From NCBI GenBank assembly GCA_026874595.1, contig CM049320.1:39682714-39746713 (forward strand): a stretch of 64,000 nucleotides of DNA, written 5' to 3'. Source of the DNA: Sipunculus nudus (taxonomy: Eukaryota > Annelida > Sipuncula > Golfingiida > Sipunculidae). Positions 49,395 through 61,834 of the stretch are shown here, piece after piece. Positions within the stretch are counted from its first letter, which is position 1. Every line of letters starts with the position of its first letter. The notes beneath the pieces are model-generated. The model was not told the DNA's origin. It saw nothing but the letters and a program-made list of their open reading frames with translations, and did no database searches. A program made the translations under genes and the position numbers.

Positions 49395-50910
49395 TATTTG
49401 TCACAAATCACCTCTCATTTCGACGATTCTTCTTTCAATGTGGAATAACATTGTGTAATACAACATTTTTCCCTAAGCGTCTCAGACTTCTCATTTTCTT
49501 TCCATTGAAAGCCTGATGAATGAATATTTATTTAAAAAACAAATGCTTTACTTGACATTGATGAAAGGAGCTTTCATTCCCTAATCACACTGTCGCAATC
49601 TTCCTTTCTTGACTTTGTTTGTTTGAAATGTGTTGCACTTCTGCACAGCAATACTTAAATACAAACGCCGTGAAGGAAAAGGTAGCACGCCTGCAAAAGA
49701 AAACAGGCTATACGGTTTCTATTTGTGTCTTATATAAATAAACGACAAAAGAACAATATTTCTAATGTGGATTGAATACTTATGTACGCTTTGAAAATGT
49801 GTGCCTTTCCTTGGCGGATAAATGATTTACAGAATATATTTGAAAACAAAATCTTTATGCCGAAAGAGACCCTCCGCTTCTGTTGTCGACAAAATAACGT
49901 AAATTATTCAAGTCCGAGCGCAAACGTGTTATGCACCCTTCGTCAAGGCCTAGCCGGATTATACACCCCATGTGTGCCATTGTCTCCATATCACAACATA
50001 TTGTCCTTCCCTTTCAAGGTCTTTGTTTTCATTGGATGCATATACGCGGCTGTAAAATAAATCGGCCCCATATATCCTATATATTTATTTTTTTTCTCAT
50101 GTTTTCTTATAATATTAGTGGGTTAATGTCTATTCTAAATATACAGAACAAGCCTGATTAGTTTACATGTATTAAAACCCCAAACTTTTTTTTCAAAACT
50201 GCAATTATCAAACTCTATTATAAAAATTAAGTTAAACATGATATTTCAATAAACATACCTAGGTTTGTCACACCCCGCCCAACCTCCATCATAAATCGGT
50301 CCAAAGGAAGCTTTCCAAGGTGTTGTCAATCCTTCTTGTGTATGTACTGCAGAGGGCAGTTTCAAAATAACTGCCTAGTGATCGGCTCATTGCCTTAGGT
50401 CAATGTTAGGCATGCGTCAATCAAAACCCATGGAATGTATTTGAATTTAAAGTGTTTTGTATTCTTTGTGGATATCTGAGTTTCTAAAGTTGAGCTATTA
50501 CCTGGCAGTATAATGCATCCCTCCTGTGCCAAGGTCTCCATATCACAACCAGGACTCAGTGGCCCGCCTTCCCTTCCAAGGTCTTTATTTTCGTTGAGCA
50601 GTTGCGAATTTAAACTGTCCAATGATCCGATACAATGTATTTGCATCCATTTCTTTTCTGGCCGGTGAAGACAGCTGCTGATGTTTGCACGTGTTTGCAG
50701 TAGACTGTATGGTAATGACATGTTTGACCCCAATGGGTAAGTAACACGGCTTAAAGATTTGGATAAACTGTTCCAACAAGAATCCCCCGCTTTCAGGCTA
50801 TTAAGTGTTGTTGTTATGTCAGGTTTTTCTTTATTAGATCGTCGATACCGTAACCTGATAGAGCTTAAGAAATATATCGATACGAATCGATACGGTTCGA
50901 TGTGCTTTGT
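49395..50910. repeat. Remaining array: module B tail and module D copies
   Basis: 49400-49620 matches 39010-39220 (module B tail, ending TTGCAATCTTCCTT). A partial module D lies at about 49925-50060 and a fuller one at 50461-50905. No exon recognised. A possible continuation of the large duplication cannot be tested because copy 2 leaves the window. Confidence 0.65.
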
Positions 50911-52677
50911 CTGCTGTATTGTTGTATCGATGAAACATACTAAGTGCTACCGAATATTGCAATACCTCTATCATAACACAGTTTCATAATACATATATAA
51001 ATATACAATTGAAACTGGTGTTTATTTCGGAAATCTCGCAATTTTTATTTAATTAGGTTTTGTCAAATATATTTAAAATGACAGTATAGTCTCATACCGC
51101 TTTAAATACAAAAAGACCACTACCAATTTGAAAAGGCTACCATTTGTGCTTTGTGATCGGCGTCATGCACGGGAAGCATTAATCAGTTTTTGATACTATC
51201 AGATTTGAAACATTTGTCGTATCTAGTATCCTGAACCTAGCTTGTGTGCTATCTAGGCCCTTGCTTGGATTAAGAAGAAGCCCAAAAGTAATCACCTTGT
51301 CCGTCTGTCTGTTTATCTATCTGTATGTACGTAATTTTTTTAAATAAAAGCTTCACTTTGATAACTACTGATAATAACTCCAACTCGGTTGACATATCAA
51401 TTTTAAGCTTGAATTTTAATGGTCCCACAGATACCTTGTGTTATAAATTGTCATTGTTTGGGATTGTTTTAGTTTATTTAAGTAGCTTGCATTATTTACC
51501 CCCAATCACTTAACCCTGTAGCAGACATTTTCCTCAGATTTGGATTCATCTAGGTAAATTTAAAGTAGTGCATATGAAGAGAAGATCTTTTGCGTTTCCT
51601 GAAGGTATATTTGAAATAATTGCTGAGAATAAGATGCACATGCAAGAAGTTACATTATTCACATATTAGACCATGGTAACCAGAGACGTAAACTGCCAGT
51701 CATCTGAGCCGTTGGGATATTCCATCGTCCATTATTCAGCAGTGTGGTCTTTATTCAGGTACAAATTAAAACAGTGGAAACTTTAGAAGGTCAGATCCCT
51801 TACATAGAGATCTTTGGGCATTATTTTGGACACCTGCATTATTTGTTCAAAACAGCTGGAAAACTCTGCATATATTTCTTCTGAAAATTTGAATGTATTA
51901 TCTTTCAAATGAACCTAACCTTTTTTTGTTGAATTTATCTTTACCACTGGTTTAAATTCAGTTAAATTCTATCTCAATCATACCCCTGGGGTGTACATCA
52001 GATCATTGTATATATTAGTTTAAAGCCATAGCCAAATAACATTATTTTGTTTATATATAAATTTAGGTTTGTATATTCTACTTTGACGATCCCACTGATG
52101 CATCACTGTCAAAGTGAAGGTCTATATGCAGTATCTTATCTTAGTCTGCCTGATATACTGGTACATTCACTTTATAAGTTTGTGGGACCCCCGGCAATGT
52201 TCATCAACTATACCTGCATGAAAAATGTGGCTTATTCTTCTTTTTCTCTGCAAGGGGTGCCAGGCTGTGGCCAAAAAATTCCATCTCAAACTTGACCACT
52301 TTCTGCCAGCCAACAGTTAAAAAGGAGCAAATATCTTTGTTCGTGCTTGAAATATTGTCTCTGATATTTGTGTCAGGGTTATCAATAAGTTTTGAAATTA
52401 AGATCTTCTTAATTGTTCAAAATCAATGCACTGTGGAAGACATTTGATCATTTATTAAGCATTGCACATGGAAAGTATAATCAGAATACTTATAATAAAG
52501 GCTATTCATCATTAGCCTATATCTTATAAAGCAATCTGGTAAATGCAATTACTTAGAATAATTGAATCAACATGACAAGTAAGAATGTATGGATCTTTAA
52601 TTAACAGTTTGCCACTTTACATATTCAATATTACAGATGTTAAATAGATGATTTTTTTTGTATGTTACATATTGCAG
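50911..52677. other. Unique interval upstream of exon
   Basis: AT-rich, single-copy. A fragment CCAGTCATCTGAGCC (about 51697) recalls the hairpin-headed repeat. A further open stretch after GGGGTGCCAG at 52255-52264 reads AVAKKFHLKLDHFLPANS before a TAA, but lacks a good donor, so it is only a weak exon candidate. Confidence 0.4.
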
Positions 52678-52823
52678 GCAGTAGTTGAGGCCTTTGAAAT
52701 TCTTCAAGACAAAATGACCTCTGAAGGATATCTACAGGAAAAGACAACCCACGTACTGGCCACATGGGAAAGAATGATTCCCAAGAGCCCTCAAGTACTG
52801 AGAGATCTGAAAATTCATTACTG
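52678..52823 (+). CDS. Internal exon, unknown protein
   Basis: Acceptor TATTGCAG ends at 52677 behind a T-rich stretch (52651-52670), and donor CTG|GTGAGG begins at 52824. The 146-nt exon is open in phase 0: 48 codons plus two bases. It begins AVVEAFEILQDKMTSEGYL, continues TTHVLATWERM and ends PKSPQVLRDLKIHY plus TG. Composition is strongly protein-like, amphipathic and probably helical, with no low-complexity bias; the other two plus-strand frames contain stops. I do not recognise the family; helical-repeat proteins are one possibility. Nearest candidate partner upstream is 46638-46752, which ends in the matching phase. Confidence 0.5.
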
Positions 52824-52898
52824 GTGAGGAGATACACTGGCACACTTGACAATTTAATGCAGGCGAGAACTGAGACAATCATAGAACAGACAGATATG

Positions 52899-52915
52899 GG
52901 ATTATTATTATTATT
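52899..52915. repeat. (ATT)n microsatellite
   Basis: Five to six ATT repeats directly before the TAGTCTCCTGCAATAGGAG hairpin that begins the following repeat element. Confidence 0.8.
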
Positions 52916-53960
52916 AGTCTCCTGCAATAGGAGGGAGAATTACTAAAATGGTCTGCGTCCGTCCGTCCCTCCCGTTTACACTTCTCTACCAAATATCTCC
53001 GAAACCGATGTTTTATTAACAACATTTCACATACATAGTCTTCATATGACTGGCATGTGGTTATGAACTGCAGGTAGCGACACCTATTGTTACACTATTT
53101 TTACGATCCAAAAGGGTCTTTTTTTATTTTCAAGTGAATAAATATGAAAACTAGAAACTTCAAATCATATGCTTTTGAGCTATTGAGCTCGAAAGTACCC
53201 CAAAGAATAATGAAAAATTTGATACAAAACTCTAATATCAGAATAACTAATCTATTGATTGCCAAGATTTTTCTATGCATATTGATCATGGTTGATCATG
53301 GAGTTTTTTTTCTGGTGGCGCAGCCGGTAATATTTCAAATTTTTACGCATTTTTAATTATATTTTTCAGACCTTCAGATGAAGCAGTTGGTCCGTTAACA
53401 GGGCATAAAATCGCAACCGTTAGACCTAAGAACTTCTGGTGGCGCCACATGTATTTATTCTTATTTTTACGTCATTTGCCCTCTGTTTTTGAGACCTTCA
53501 GATTAAGCACTCCATCCATTATTAAGGCACCCATTGTAATGGTTAGACCTAGAAAATGTACATCCAGGGAAGTCCTAGTCATATCTCCTTGGAAACCTGA
53601 CATTAGGTCATGATGACCTATATATTGTGAACTTAAGTCTGAAAACTTGTTTTTAGCACCCAGTCAGTCAGACGGGGGACAATTGTATCTGCCAGGCCCA
53701 GAATCTTCTAACAAAAGATTCAGGCAGGTCTTCGGTAAATCTGCATGGAAACCTGAAATTAGGTTATGGTGACCTATATTCAGTGATCTTTGGGCTAAAG
53801 ATTTGATTTTCAGCACCCGGAAAATCAGATGGGCACAAATCGTATCTGCTTGCCCTGTATGTTCCAAAGTCTTGGGCAATATTCATGGATACCAGAAATG
53901 AGGTCATAGTGACCAATACCCGCCAATACATTTTGGTAATCTCATCAATCGCTCATTTTT
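52916..53960 (+). repeat. Third hairpin-headed repeat copy
   Basis: The head is a CTCC-TGCAATA-GGAG hairpin followed by GTCCGTCCGTCC, then AAACCGATG; from about 53370 monomers related to the 21952-23600 array appear, with palindrome anchors at 53605, 53760 and 53899. The head differs from the AGCTCAG type, so this may be two abutting or related elements. Confidence 0.75.
53605..53619. promoter_or_regulatory. Perfect inverted AGGTCA palindrome (IR3, ERE-like)
   Basis: AGGTCATGATGACCT, an exact AGGTCA-N3-TGACCT match in the repeat about 0.8 kb downstream of the exon at 52678-52823. Neighbouring monomers at 53760 and 53899 carry one- or two-base departures. Confidence 0.48.
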
Positions 53961-54621
53961 ACCACATTTCCCAAATTTTACACACTCAGCAAACACTGAC
54001 TATCTGATTATCACCTGCAGATGGCGCCATGTTTGTCTATTTGGAAACCTGAACTTATTCACTGAATTTGGATGATTGAATTTTAGCACACAGAAAAATA
54101 TCTCTCTATGTCCATAAATTAGGTTGAATTTGGCTAATTTGTCAGAATTATTAACCAGAAGATAAGGTATTAAGAACAGAAGGAACAATATTCACCAATG
54201 GTTAATTTCAACTATTGAAGGTAGAGAGTATTTTATGCAGCATTAAACTAAATTTCACTAAGGTTAGTTATTAAATATCAGAAAAGCGGTTTTTTTTTCA
54301 ACTTATTAACTAAAAAATAAAAACCCCTGCCATGTTTGTCACGCCACTGCATTCTTATTGATTCAAGCATTTTCATTTTGAAAATAAATTATATATCTAA
54401 TATTCATGCATGTTCACCTCTAGTTTTGAGACCTAGAAATGACAGCAATCATATCATTTTCTCAGCTGTGGATTTTCCACCATTCCAAAATTACAGCCAT
54501 GGTATCACAAACCCCTCCCTAGCTAAACATTAGGGTATAATGTCAGGCTACCCACCCATATATAAGCATCAAAACTGATTAATCTCTTTTGTTAACATAA
54601 ATAATATTTAATTTTGCATGG
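53961..54621. other. AT-rich interval, nothing recognised
   Basis: No repeat shared with the rest of the window and no supported exon; ends at the LINE tail. Confidence 0.5.
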
Positions 54622-54623
54622 AC

Positions 54624-54662
54624 GAATGAATGAATGAATGAATGAATAAATAAATAAATGAG
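54624..54662 (-). repeat. LINE 3' (ATTT)n(ATTC)n tail
   Basis: On the minus strand, AATAAAACTC is followed by three or four ATTT and five ATTC tetranucleotides, the microsatellite tail by which several non-LTR clades end. Confidence 0.7.
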
Positions 54663-55890
54663 TTTTATTAGGAAAATATAGGCCTCAGACCCATAGCTTC
54701 ATAATAATGATTCACATTATGCATTTATACATAGTCACGAAACCTAATGTTCAAAACTTAAAATACACAATCAAAGAACAAAACAACAACAACAAAAATA
54801 ATAAAAATACTAACAGTATCTATGAAATTTAATAGTAATATTTGTTATAATAATAATACAAAATAAATAATAATAATCAAATAATAATAATACATACGTA
54901 CATAAATAATAAAGAGATAATAAATAGAAGAAAACATTGTACATAGACGGGTATAAATGAGTTACATTAGTTCTGATATGATTTACACCGAATTTAACAA
55001 CACATATAAATATCTGATCTATGCTGGATATACAAACCTGTTTCTGGTCCCTTACAGTAAAAATTTTCCATTGGGAAGAGAAGAAGTCAAGACTATATAG
55101 ATGATATGTTTAAATCAATTACAAGAAACTGATGTTTGTAGAATTCTATAATTAAGGTTGAACAGCTGATATGTGTATATTAACATTTTAGTTTATCTTT
55201 GCGATGCATGATATATTCATGAAATTTTAACACAGTTCTTAATTAAGATTTTTACATTTTTTCAGTTGTTCACTCCTGCATAAAAGTGGTTTAACAGTCC
55301 TTTTTATTGCACAAAAGAATAAAATAGAATTTACAAAACCATCATAATGATGGTTCAGTACAAAACTATATTTTCATTTAAAGTATAAATCATTTGCCAA
55401 TATGGAAACCTTTGAATGATTATAATAAATAAATAACCTGGCAGAATTTATAGTATGTGTCTACAATATTAATATCACATCGTAAAGCACACTGCTGTAT
55501 TTATGCAAAAAAGTTGCAATATTCATCTGTTGTGCATACATCTATATACAAAGTAACCAGGTAGCAATACCTGTTTACCTTGCATTTGAATTACTATTTA
55601 TAATACGTATTGTACAAGCAGTTACATTCATTAAATTAAAAGTCTGTGCAAGACAGCAGAGCATTTTATATAGTTTATGCAATACAATCAAGGTTGTTAT
55701 TATTATTAGTGATGAAAATGCAACATTAGATATTTATAAAAGTTTATTAATATGATCACACAATCTAACATTAACAAACCCATGTTCTTGTTCCTAATAT
55801 ATAATAAAAGTTTTAAATTACCCAATAAAGATAATTGATATATTTTACTATTCTCTCTGATTTACAGCTCACACTTTTCATAACATTTAA

Positions 55891-56223
55891 CTATGGAATA
55901 CCATCTAGTGGAGTTTTGCTTTTATCAAATGCATGATATGTGTAGGCCGCAAGACTGTTTATTTTGACTGGGTCTTCACTTGACATTAGTAAGTGGAATT
56001 TTGAATTGTTGACTTTAGACATATATTTTCTCTTCAGGTTATCATACAAAGGACATTTCATAATAAAATGGTATTCATCTTCTACATTTGCTTCTCCATG
56101 GTTTAAGCAGTATCTACAGAGTCTGTCTACCAAATCTGTTTTATTTTGACGTCCATGTTCTATATCTAGTTCATGGGAAGATGTTCTTAGTCTTGCCAAA
56201 TTAGTTCGATATCTCTTATTTTA
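55891..56223 (-). pseudogene. LINE C-terminal Cys-His domain, broken
   Basis: The longest intact stretch of the LINE (102 codons from the ATG at 56199). It reads ARLRTSSHELDIEHGR, then CRYC-x-N-H-G, then EDEYHFIMKCPLYDNL, the C-x2-C...H...C pattern of the zinc-knuckle-like segment after reverse transcriptase in many invertebrate LINEs. It ends at TAA near 55891. Homology continues upstream of the ATG (NKRYRTNL) through an in-frame TAA at 56221-56223, so the ORF is a remnant and not a stand-alone gene. Confidence 0.8.
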
Positions 56224-59054
56224 AATGAATGATAAATAAAATTCTCTATCTAATGTATTTTTAAATATTACATAAGTTTTTAATCTTCCATTAGTTTTTA
56301 TGTTTTCTGACCATTCTTGCAGTCCATTATCCTGCAGTCTTTTGTTATATCATGACAAAAAAAAAGATTTTTTTGTTATTTACACAACAATATACATATA
56401 CAATACACACATGAACACATAGTTTTGACACTGACATAAGTCAAACACAATGAATGAATAATGATAATATTTAAATAGATTAAGAAAACAAATCATGCTT
56501 ATTACAAACAAAACACCCATTAATAAACTTATTCTCAATAAAATTCCAATAGTCTCTTTAGTCTTTGTGATGATTCAGTAGCTGTTTACATCTAATTGAG
56601 TTTCTTCCAATATATGGTAAATACAAATGTATTGGGTTAATAAATCAGCACTAATTTGAATCCCCTACATCTTGTGATAGCCATGCATATCCAAAACCAT
56701 TAGAAATTTATATATATTTTATTCTTGTTTCCTAGTTTTCCTTACCATTCTCATCTAATTTGTATAGTTTATAGTAAAGTCGCTTTGGGAATCTGTTTTT
56801 CTGGCATTCTCACTATTTAAATAAAAAAAATACATTTGATCATAAACAGGGTTTGCATTAACAGTCTGCCACAATCCCCTAGTGCTGCAGCATCGGGTGA
56901 AGATGTATTAATACTAAGAATATATTAAAGAGTTTGGTATGTACCTATTCTATATTATCCCTTTTCATATAACCCCATAGTTTACTGCCAAAAGACAGAA
57001 CTGGTAGTATCATTTATCAAACAGGGAAACGATTCTTTTACTGTGATATATTTGTACTCAGAAATAACCTCTTTTATCATGAGATTAGATTTATTTTCTA
57101 ACTACACTCATCTATCAGCGGTTATAAGGTGCAGTTGTTATTTATCTATATCTCCTTCGCTTGAACCATTGCCTTACTTAAACTGTTTTCCGGGCTTTCA
57201 TCGCCAGGTCTTGCTCAGGTCCGATAACTTTCATCAATACAATAAGAGAGGGATCATTCATATATATATTAAGTCCAAAATATATACTTCGATTATCAGT
57301 TTTATGAGAAGGGGCAATATGTATGTTGGTTATATTCCCAATTACCCAAATGACACAAAAAATAATTTTACCGGCTACATGCTGGAACAGGATAATTACT
57401 GCCCCAGAAGTATATGTCTCCAGATATCAACCATTTCTGTTTTAATGTATTAAAGACCTATTTCCCTCGCCCTGCTTCTATTAATATAACTTTTGTTTGA
57501 CTGATCTAAATTTAAATCTAACATGACATTCCAATCACCTCCAATAATCCTGTGATCATTGGAAAGATTCTCAATCTCTAAAAATAGCCTTTAATAAATT
57601 GTTTGCGATTCATTATAAGGCCAATATACATTTACTAATGTGATCTTATAATCGTTCACTAAGCAGACTAAAATTTTATCTTTATCTTAAACCGCTTTTC
57701 GATTTCACAAGAAATATTGTTCTTAAATTATATGGCTGAATCCCTAGCATTTGTTGTACTTTGGCTGTTTATGTTTTTTTTTGTATCCATTCTGCTCTAA
57801 ATTTATCTTCTGTTACTTAACTACTGGGAGTTTCTCGCATAAAAACTCTCTCTATATCTGTCTTTCTTTGTAATCAATAAAAAATCTCTCACCTTTTCGT
57901 AAAGCTGCCTTAACCCCGTACATAGATGAACACTATGTTCAATTATTAAATCTCTGTGAAAAACGATCCATGTGGCCCACCTAACAATCATGATCTATAT
58001 GTATTAGCGATATTATGAGAAATCAGATTAAAGCAGCAACATTTACTCATAAAATATAAACCCTGAAGTTGAAATTTTTACAATTTCCACAAACAATTAA
58101 AATTGCAAAATACACAGTATAAGAAAACATAAACAATATAGCAAATAAGTCACTGCCTTTAACCCCGGCTTGGCAGCATTTCAACAGCCTAATATTTTGC
58201 CGTCACATTTAACTCTGATCTTCCCCCAGTGCTGCCGCCTGTCGTACATAAAAGAAACTACATCATAAAAAATCACTTCTCTGCATTTTCAAGTTCCTGT
58301 TTTCTTGCATGTAGTTCCTCCACTGTTGTGTCTAGTTCTATTCTATCTTACACATTTCTTTAATACCTATGCTTTAACCGCTTCTGTATTTTGCAAGATA
58401 TCGGGGTCTTTCCACCATAATTGTTATCAGACCAAAATGAGCGCGGTCCCATTGGTTCTTTGCATTGCAACATCAGGATTTCATTGGAATTTAAAATTCC
58501 CTTATTACGTTTCATTCCTTATTCGCTCATTGCCTTGTTATTTGTTATTCTGTTTCATTTTTTTTTATTTTTCGCTAATTTTCTTTTTAGTTATTACTTT
58601 GTCTTATTGATTGTAATTTATTATTCGCTAATTGCCTTGTTATTTGTTACTCTGTATCATTGAATTATTATTTATTATTCGCTAATTGCCGAATTTCTTA
58701 TTGTTTTATTGAATTGGTTTCATTATTCACTAATTTCCTTTCTATTCGTTATTCTGTCTCTGAATTGTTATTTATTATTCGCTAATTGATCTGTAATTTT
58801 TTATTCCGTCTCACTGCTATGATATTTATTTTTTTATTGCTTTGTTTACTATTATCTTTCATGAACATATTTTTATCCTGCAACATGTTGCCTTCGAAAA
58901 AGTGTTTTATCGGGCTATGGCTTAAGTTTCTATACTGCTGCTATTCTCTTAACTGTTAGGAAGGTCATCACAAGAGAGCTTGTGAGGTAGAAAGAGACCA
59001 TGGCTCTCATTGGTCAGACGTACTAATTTATTTTATTTGTCCAAAGCTTGCAAA

Positions 59055-59057
<3 letters not shown>

Positions 59058-59133
<76 letters not shown>
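59058..59133. repeat. (AT)n microsatellite
   Basis: About 37 dinucleotides with one slip; longer than the copy 1 equivalent at 44225. Confidence 0.95.
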
Positions 59134-59138
<5 letters not shown>

Positions 59139-60916
59139 TTCCACTAATTATTCGCACAAGGATATTTGATTAGATTCTATTGTTTTATAGTTATTTTTAG
59201 CTTTATAAACAAACTCAAAGTAGGATTTCTACAAGAGTATTCCTTGCATGATACTGCCGACAATATGCCGTAGGCTAAAATGACCTAGTTTGAGGGGTTC
59301 CTTACTTATGAATCATTGAGCTTCCATTATTATATTTAAAAAACAATATCCATTAACAGACGCACTAGTTATAGCAGTGAGGACAGCTGGTCTCTGTTGG
59401 GGAGAATTCACTCTAGTAGGATCAACAAGCTGATAGGTGCCTGTACAATATTAAGGTGGAGTCTTGGAAACGGTTCCTTTGTCTGAGTTCTTCCTTTCAT
59501 TTATCCTAAGACGAGTTTTCGGAAGCCATTTTCTCAATCAGGGCATTCAAAACACGGGGTGATTCTGTAAGCCCGAACTGTGACCTTGACACCCGGATAA
59601 GGGATTTCATCTCGGAATTTCTAGCTGTTGGACTAAAGAGAATCTAATTTAGTGCTTGTACTGGTCACAAACTATTGCCGGTTATCTAAAAAGCATTCAA
59701 TTGTGTAAACAAAATCTTCCCCTTTGATTGCGCTCCGTCAAAAAATCGTATCATGACACAATATCTAATACATAATGATACGCGTATGACGTTCAAGAAA
59801 AAAATTCAAGTTCCCAATTCCTTCATTATTTGGCAAAAATCACCTCTCTTTGAACGCTCAAAATTATAATGTAACTTGCCAACACTTTGGCTTGAGCATA
59901 CCCGACTCTTCCATTTTACATTTACATGTTTTCTTTTTTTCTGTCTTTGTGGATATCTGAGTTTCCAAAGATGGGCAAGCCATCTCACCGGACCCTTGCG
60001 GTTTTTGTGCCACTCTCTCCATATCACCACAAGGACTCGTTTACTCTTCGTAGGTTTTTATATTAATTCCAGTCTTAAGCCACTGCGGAATCAAAAAGTT
60101 CAAAGTTTCCATATATTATATTTGCATCCATGAGATTTCTGATCTTGTGTGTGTAGCTGAGGATGTTCGCATGTGACTGCAACAGACGGGATGGTTATTA
60201 CATGTTTGGCCCCACGGTTCAGTAACAAAACTTCAAGCAGCGGATAAACTGTTCCAACAACAAGTTCCGGTTCAATGCTAAAAATGTTGTTGTGTCGTAA
60301 TTTTCTTCTTTAAGCTGTCGATAATGCCACCTGATACAGCCAGAGAAATGTATCGATACGATTCGATATGCCACCTGCTCACGCTTTATGATATCCTTTG
60401 CTTGATTGTCGTAAAAAGGAAACACACTGACTGCTTGTAAATATAAATGTAAATTTATTCAAAAACACAAACTTAACAATTAAACAATTTAATCTATAAT
60501 TGTTAAGGTTGACTCTTTTATACATGATTGAGACCAAATGTATTGTGATAATATTATATTGTAGACTTGATGACAAATGGATACTTTTCTCATGACGAGC
60601 CGGCGCATGTGAGTGACAATAGAAGATTTTAACAATGGTTTCCTTTTTTTTTGATGATGTAGGGTGTATTCATACAATGATGTCAGTAGAGCAAACCTTC
60701 CTCTTTATAACCCATAGTTTTATTTCAGATTGTGCAAGGTCCGAGTGCAAGTGGAACACTATCTGGAAGTTCATTTATGTATGTGCTGTATTATTTTCAG
60801 TTCATAAATGTCAAGTTAATGAAAGATACACAGTGACAAAATCTTCAGAGTAGGTAATGGGTCATCTGATCTTGGAGGAGCACGTTGAGGAGTCAACATC
60901 AGGCAAGTTACAATGA

Positions 60917-60917
<1 letters not shown>

Positions 60918-60960
<43 letters not shown>

Positions 60961-60962
60961 GT
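60918..60962. repeat. (CA)n(TA)n microsatellite
   Basis: Copy 2 equivalent of 46064-46123, lacking the terminal TG run. Confidence 0.9.
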
Positions 60963-61238
60963 ATACTTGTCTTTAGACCGTCCATTACGCCCAATTAAAT
61001 ATATAATAAATGTATTAATTATAGAGAACCCCTGTAATAATTATACAGAAGTCTGGTATCTTACATAGAAATCGTACATTTACAGAGGAGGGAAAATAGT
61101 ACTTCTTCAGTATTGAATAAACTGCATTAAGGTAGATGTATAACACATTGTTAATTGCATTATCATATTAAGGCCAAATGTATATCGCGCAAATAAAAAA
61201 AGTACATTTAAATACAACCAGACATGAGGAATATGCAG

Positions 61239-61353
61239 TTATCTCACACCAAAGGGGTATGACATGATGACAGAACCAACACTGTCAGCCCTTCCGTCCC
61301 CGAAGGAGGCAGCCGTTCCAAACGCCAAGTCAGACCTGCAGGTACACGAATAT
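61239..61353 (+). CDS. Candidate internal exon, copy 2
   Basis: Same 115-nt length, phase and GTAAGTA donor (61354) as 46638-46752. Three substitutions are seen: one changes E to A in the PKEEAVP stretch (now PKEAAVP), one changes L to V (DLQVHEY) and one is silent. The L-to-V change creates CAG|GTACAC twelve bases before the normal donor, a possible alternative splice site. Two of three differences are non-synonymous, so there is no sign of strong purifying selection. Function unknown; see the copy 1 entry. Confidence 0.38.
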
Positions 61354-61599
61354 GTAAGTAATTTCACTTACCACTTTTTTCTACATTCATTTATAAAATA
61401 ATACCATAAAAGTCCACTGAAAGATTTCCAAGCAAGGTCCGTACGTTTGTGAAATGGTGCGAAATTCACAGGCTGCCTGGAAAAACTGAATCATAAACTG
61501 AATCAGGAACATGAAGAACAGGCGGGATGCAACAGTAACTACATTTATTGCATGAAAATATCCCAAGTATATTTTCAACATAATCCTTCATTAATACAC

Positions 61600-61790
61600 A
61601 CTGCAGTCGTTCTGTATCTAAATCTCCTCTGCTTGAATCGCTGCTTTGTTTAGCAAAATTTTCGGGGTTTCACCACCAGATCTGGTGCAGGGCCGATAGT
61701 TGTTATCAAACCAATGAGACAGGGGTGTAAGGGTTTTTCAAGGTAGAGTTGGATGCACAATACGGCACCTGGCTGTCATTCATATATATG

Positions 61791-61834
<44 letters not shown>

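Larger units (their letters stand above)
54622..57097 (-). mobile_element. Decayed 5'-truncated LINE (non-LTR retrotransposon)
   Basis: Read on the minus strand, fragments of one polyprotein follow in order with frameshifts and stops. Near 57010-56945 ILPVLSFGSKLWGY is of the type following reverse transcriptase palm motifs. Near 56915-56845 comes NTSSPDAAALGDCGRLL, near 56702-56660 NGFGYAWLSQDVGD, near 56330 LQEWSENIKTNGRLKTY, and then the C-terminal ORF at 56199-55891. The 3' end is a long AT-rich UTR and an AATAAAACTCATT stretch followed by (ATTT)n(ATTC)n at 54662-54624. The catalytic core and everything 5' of it are missing, cut at 57097/57098. The clade is undetermined. Confidence 0.75.

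Noticed and set aside
52255-52320. Possible exon after GGGGTGCCAG with an open helical-looking stretch
   Set aside because: The following GTTAAA is a poor donor and the phase does not join to 52678 without a stop.
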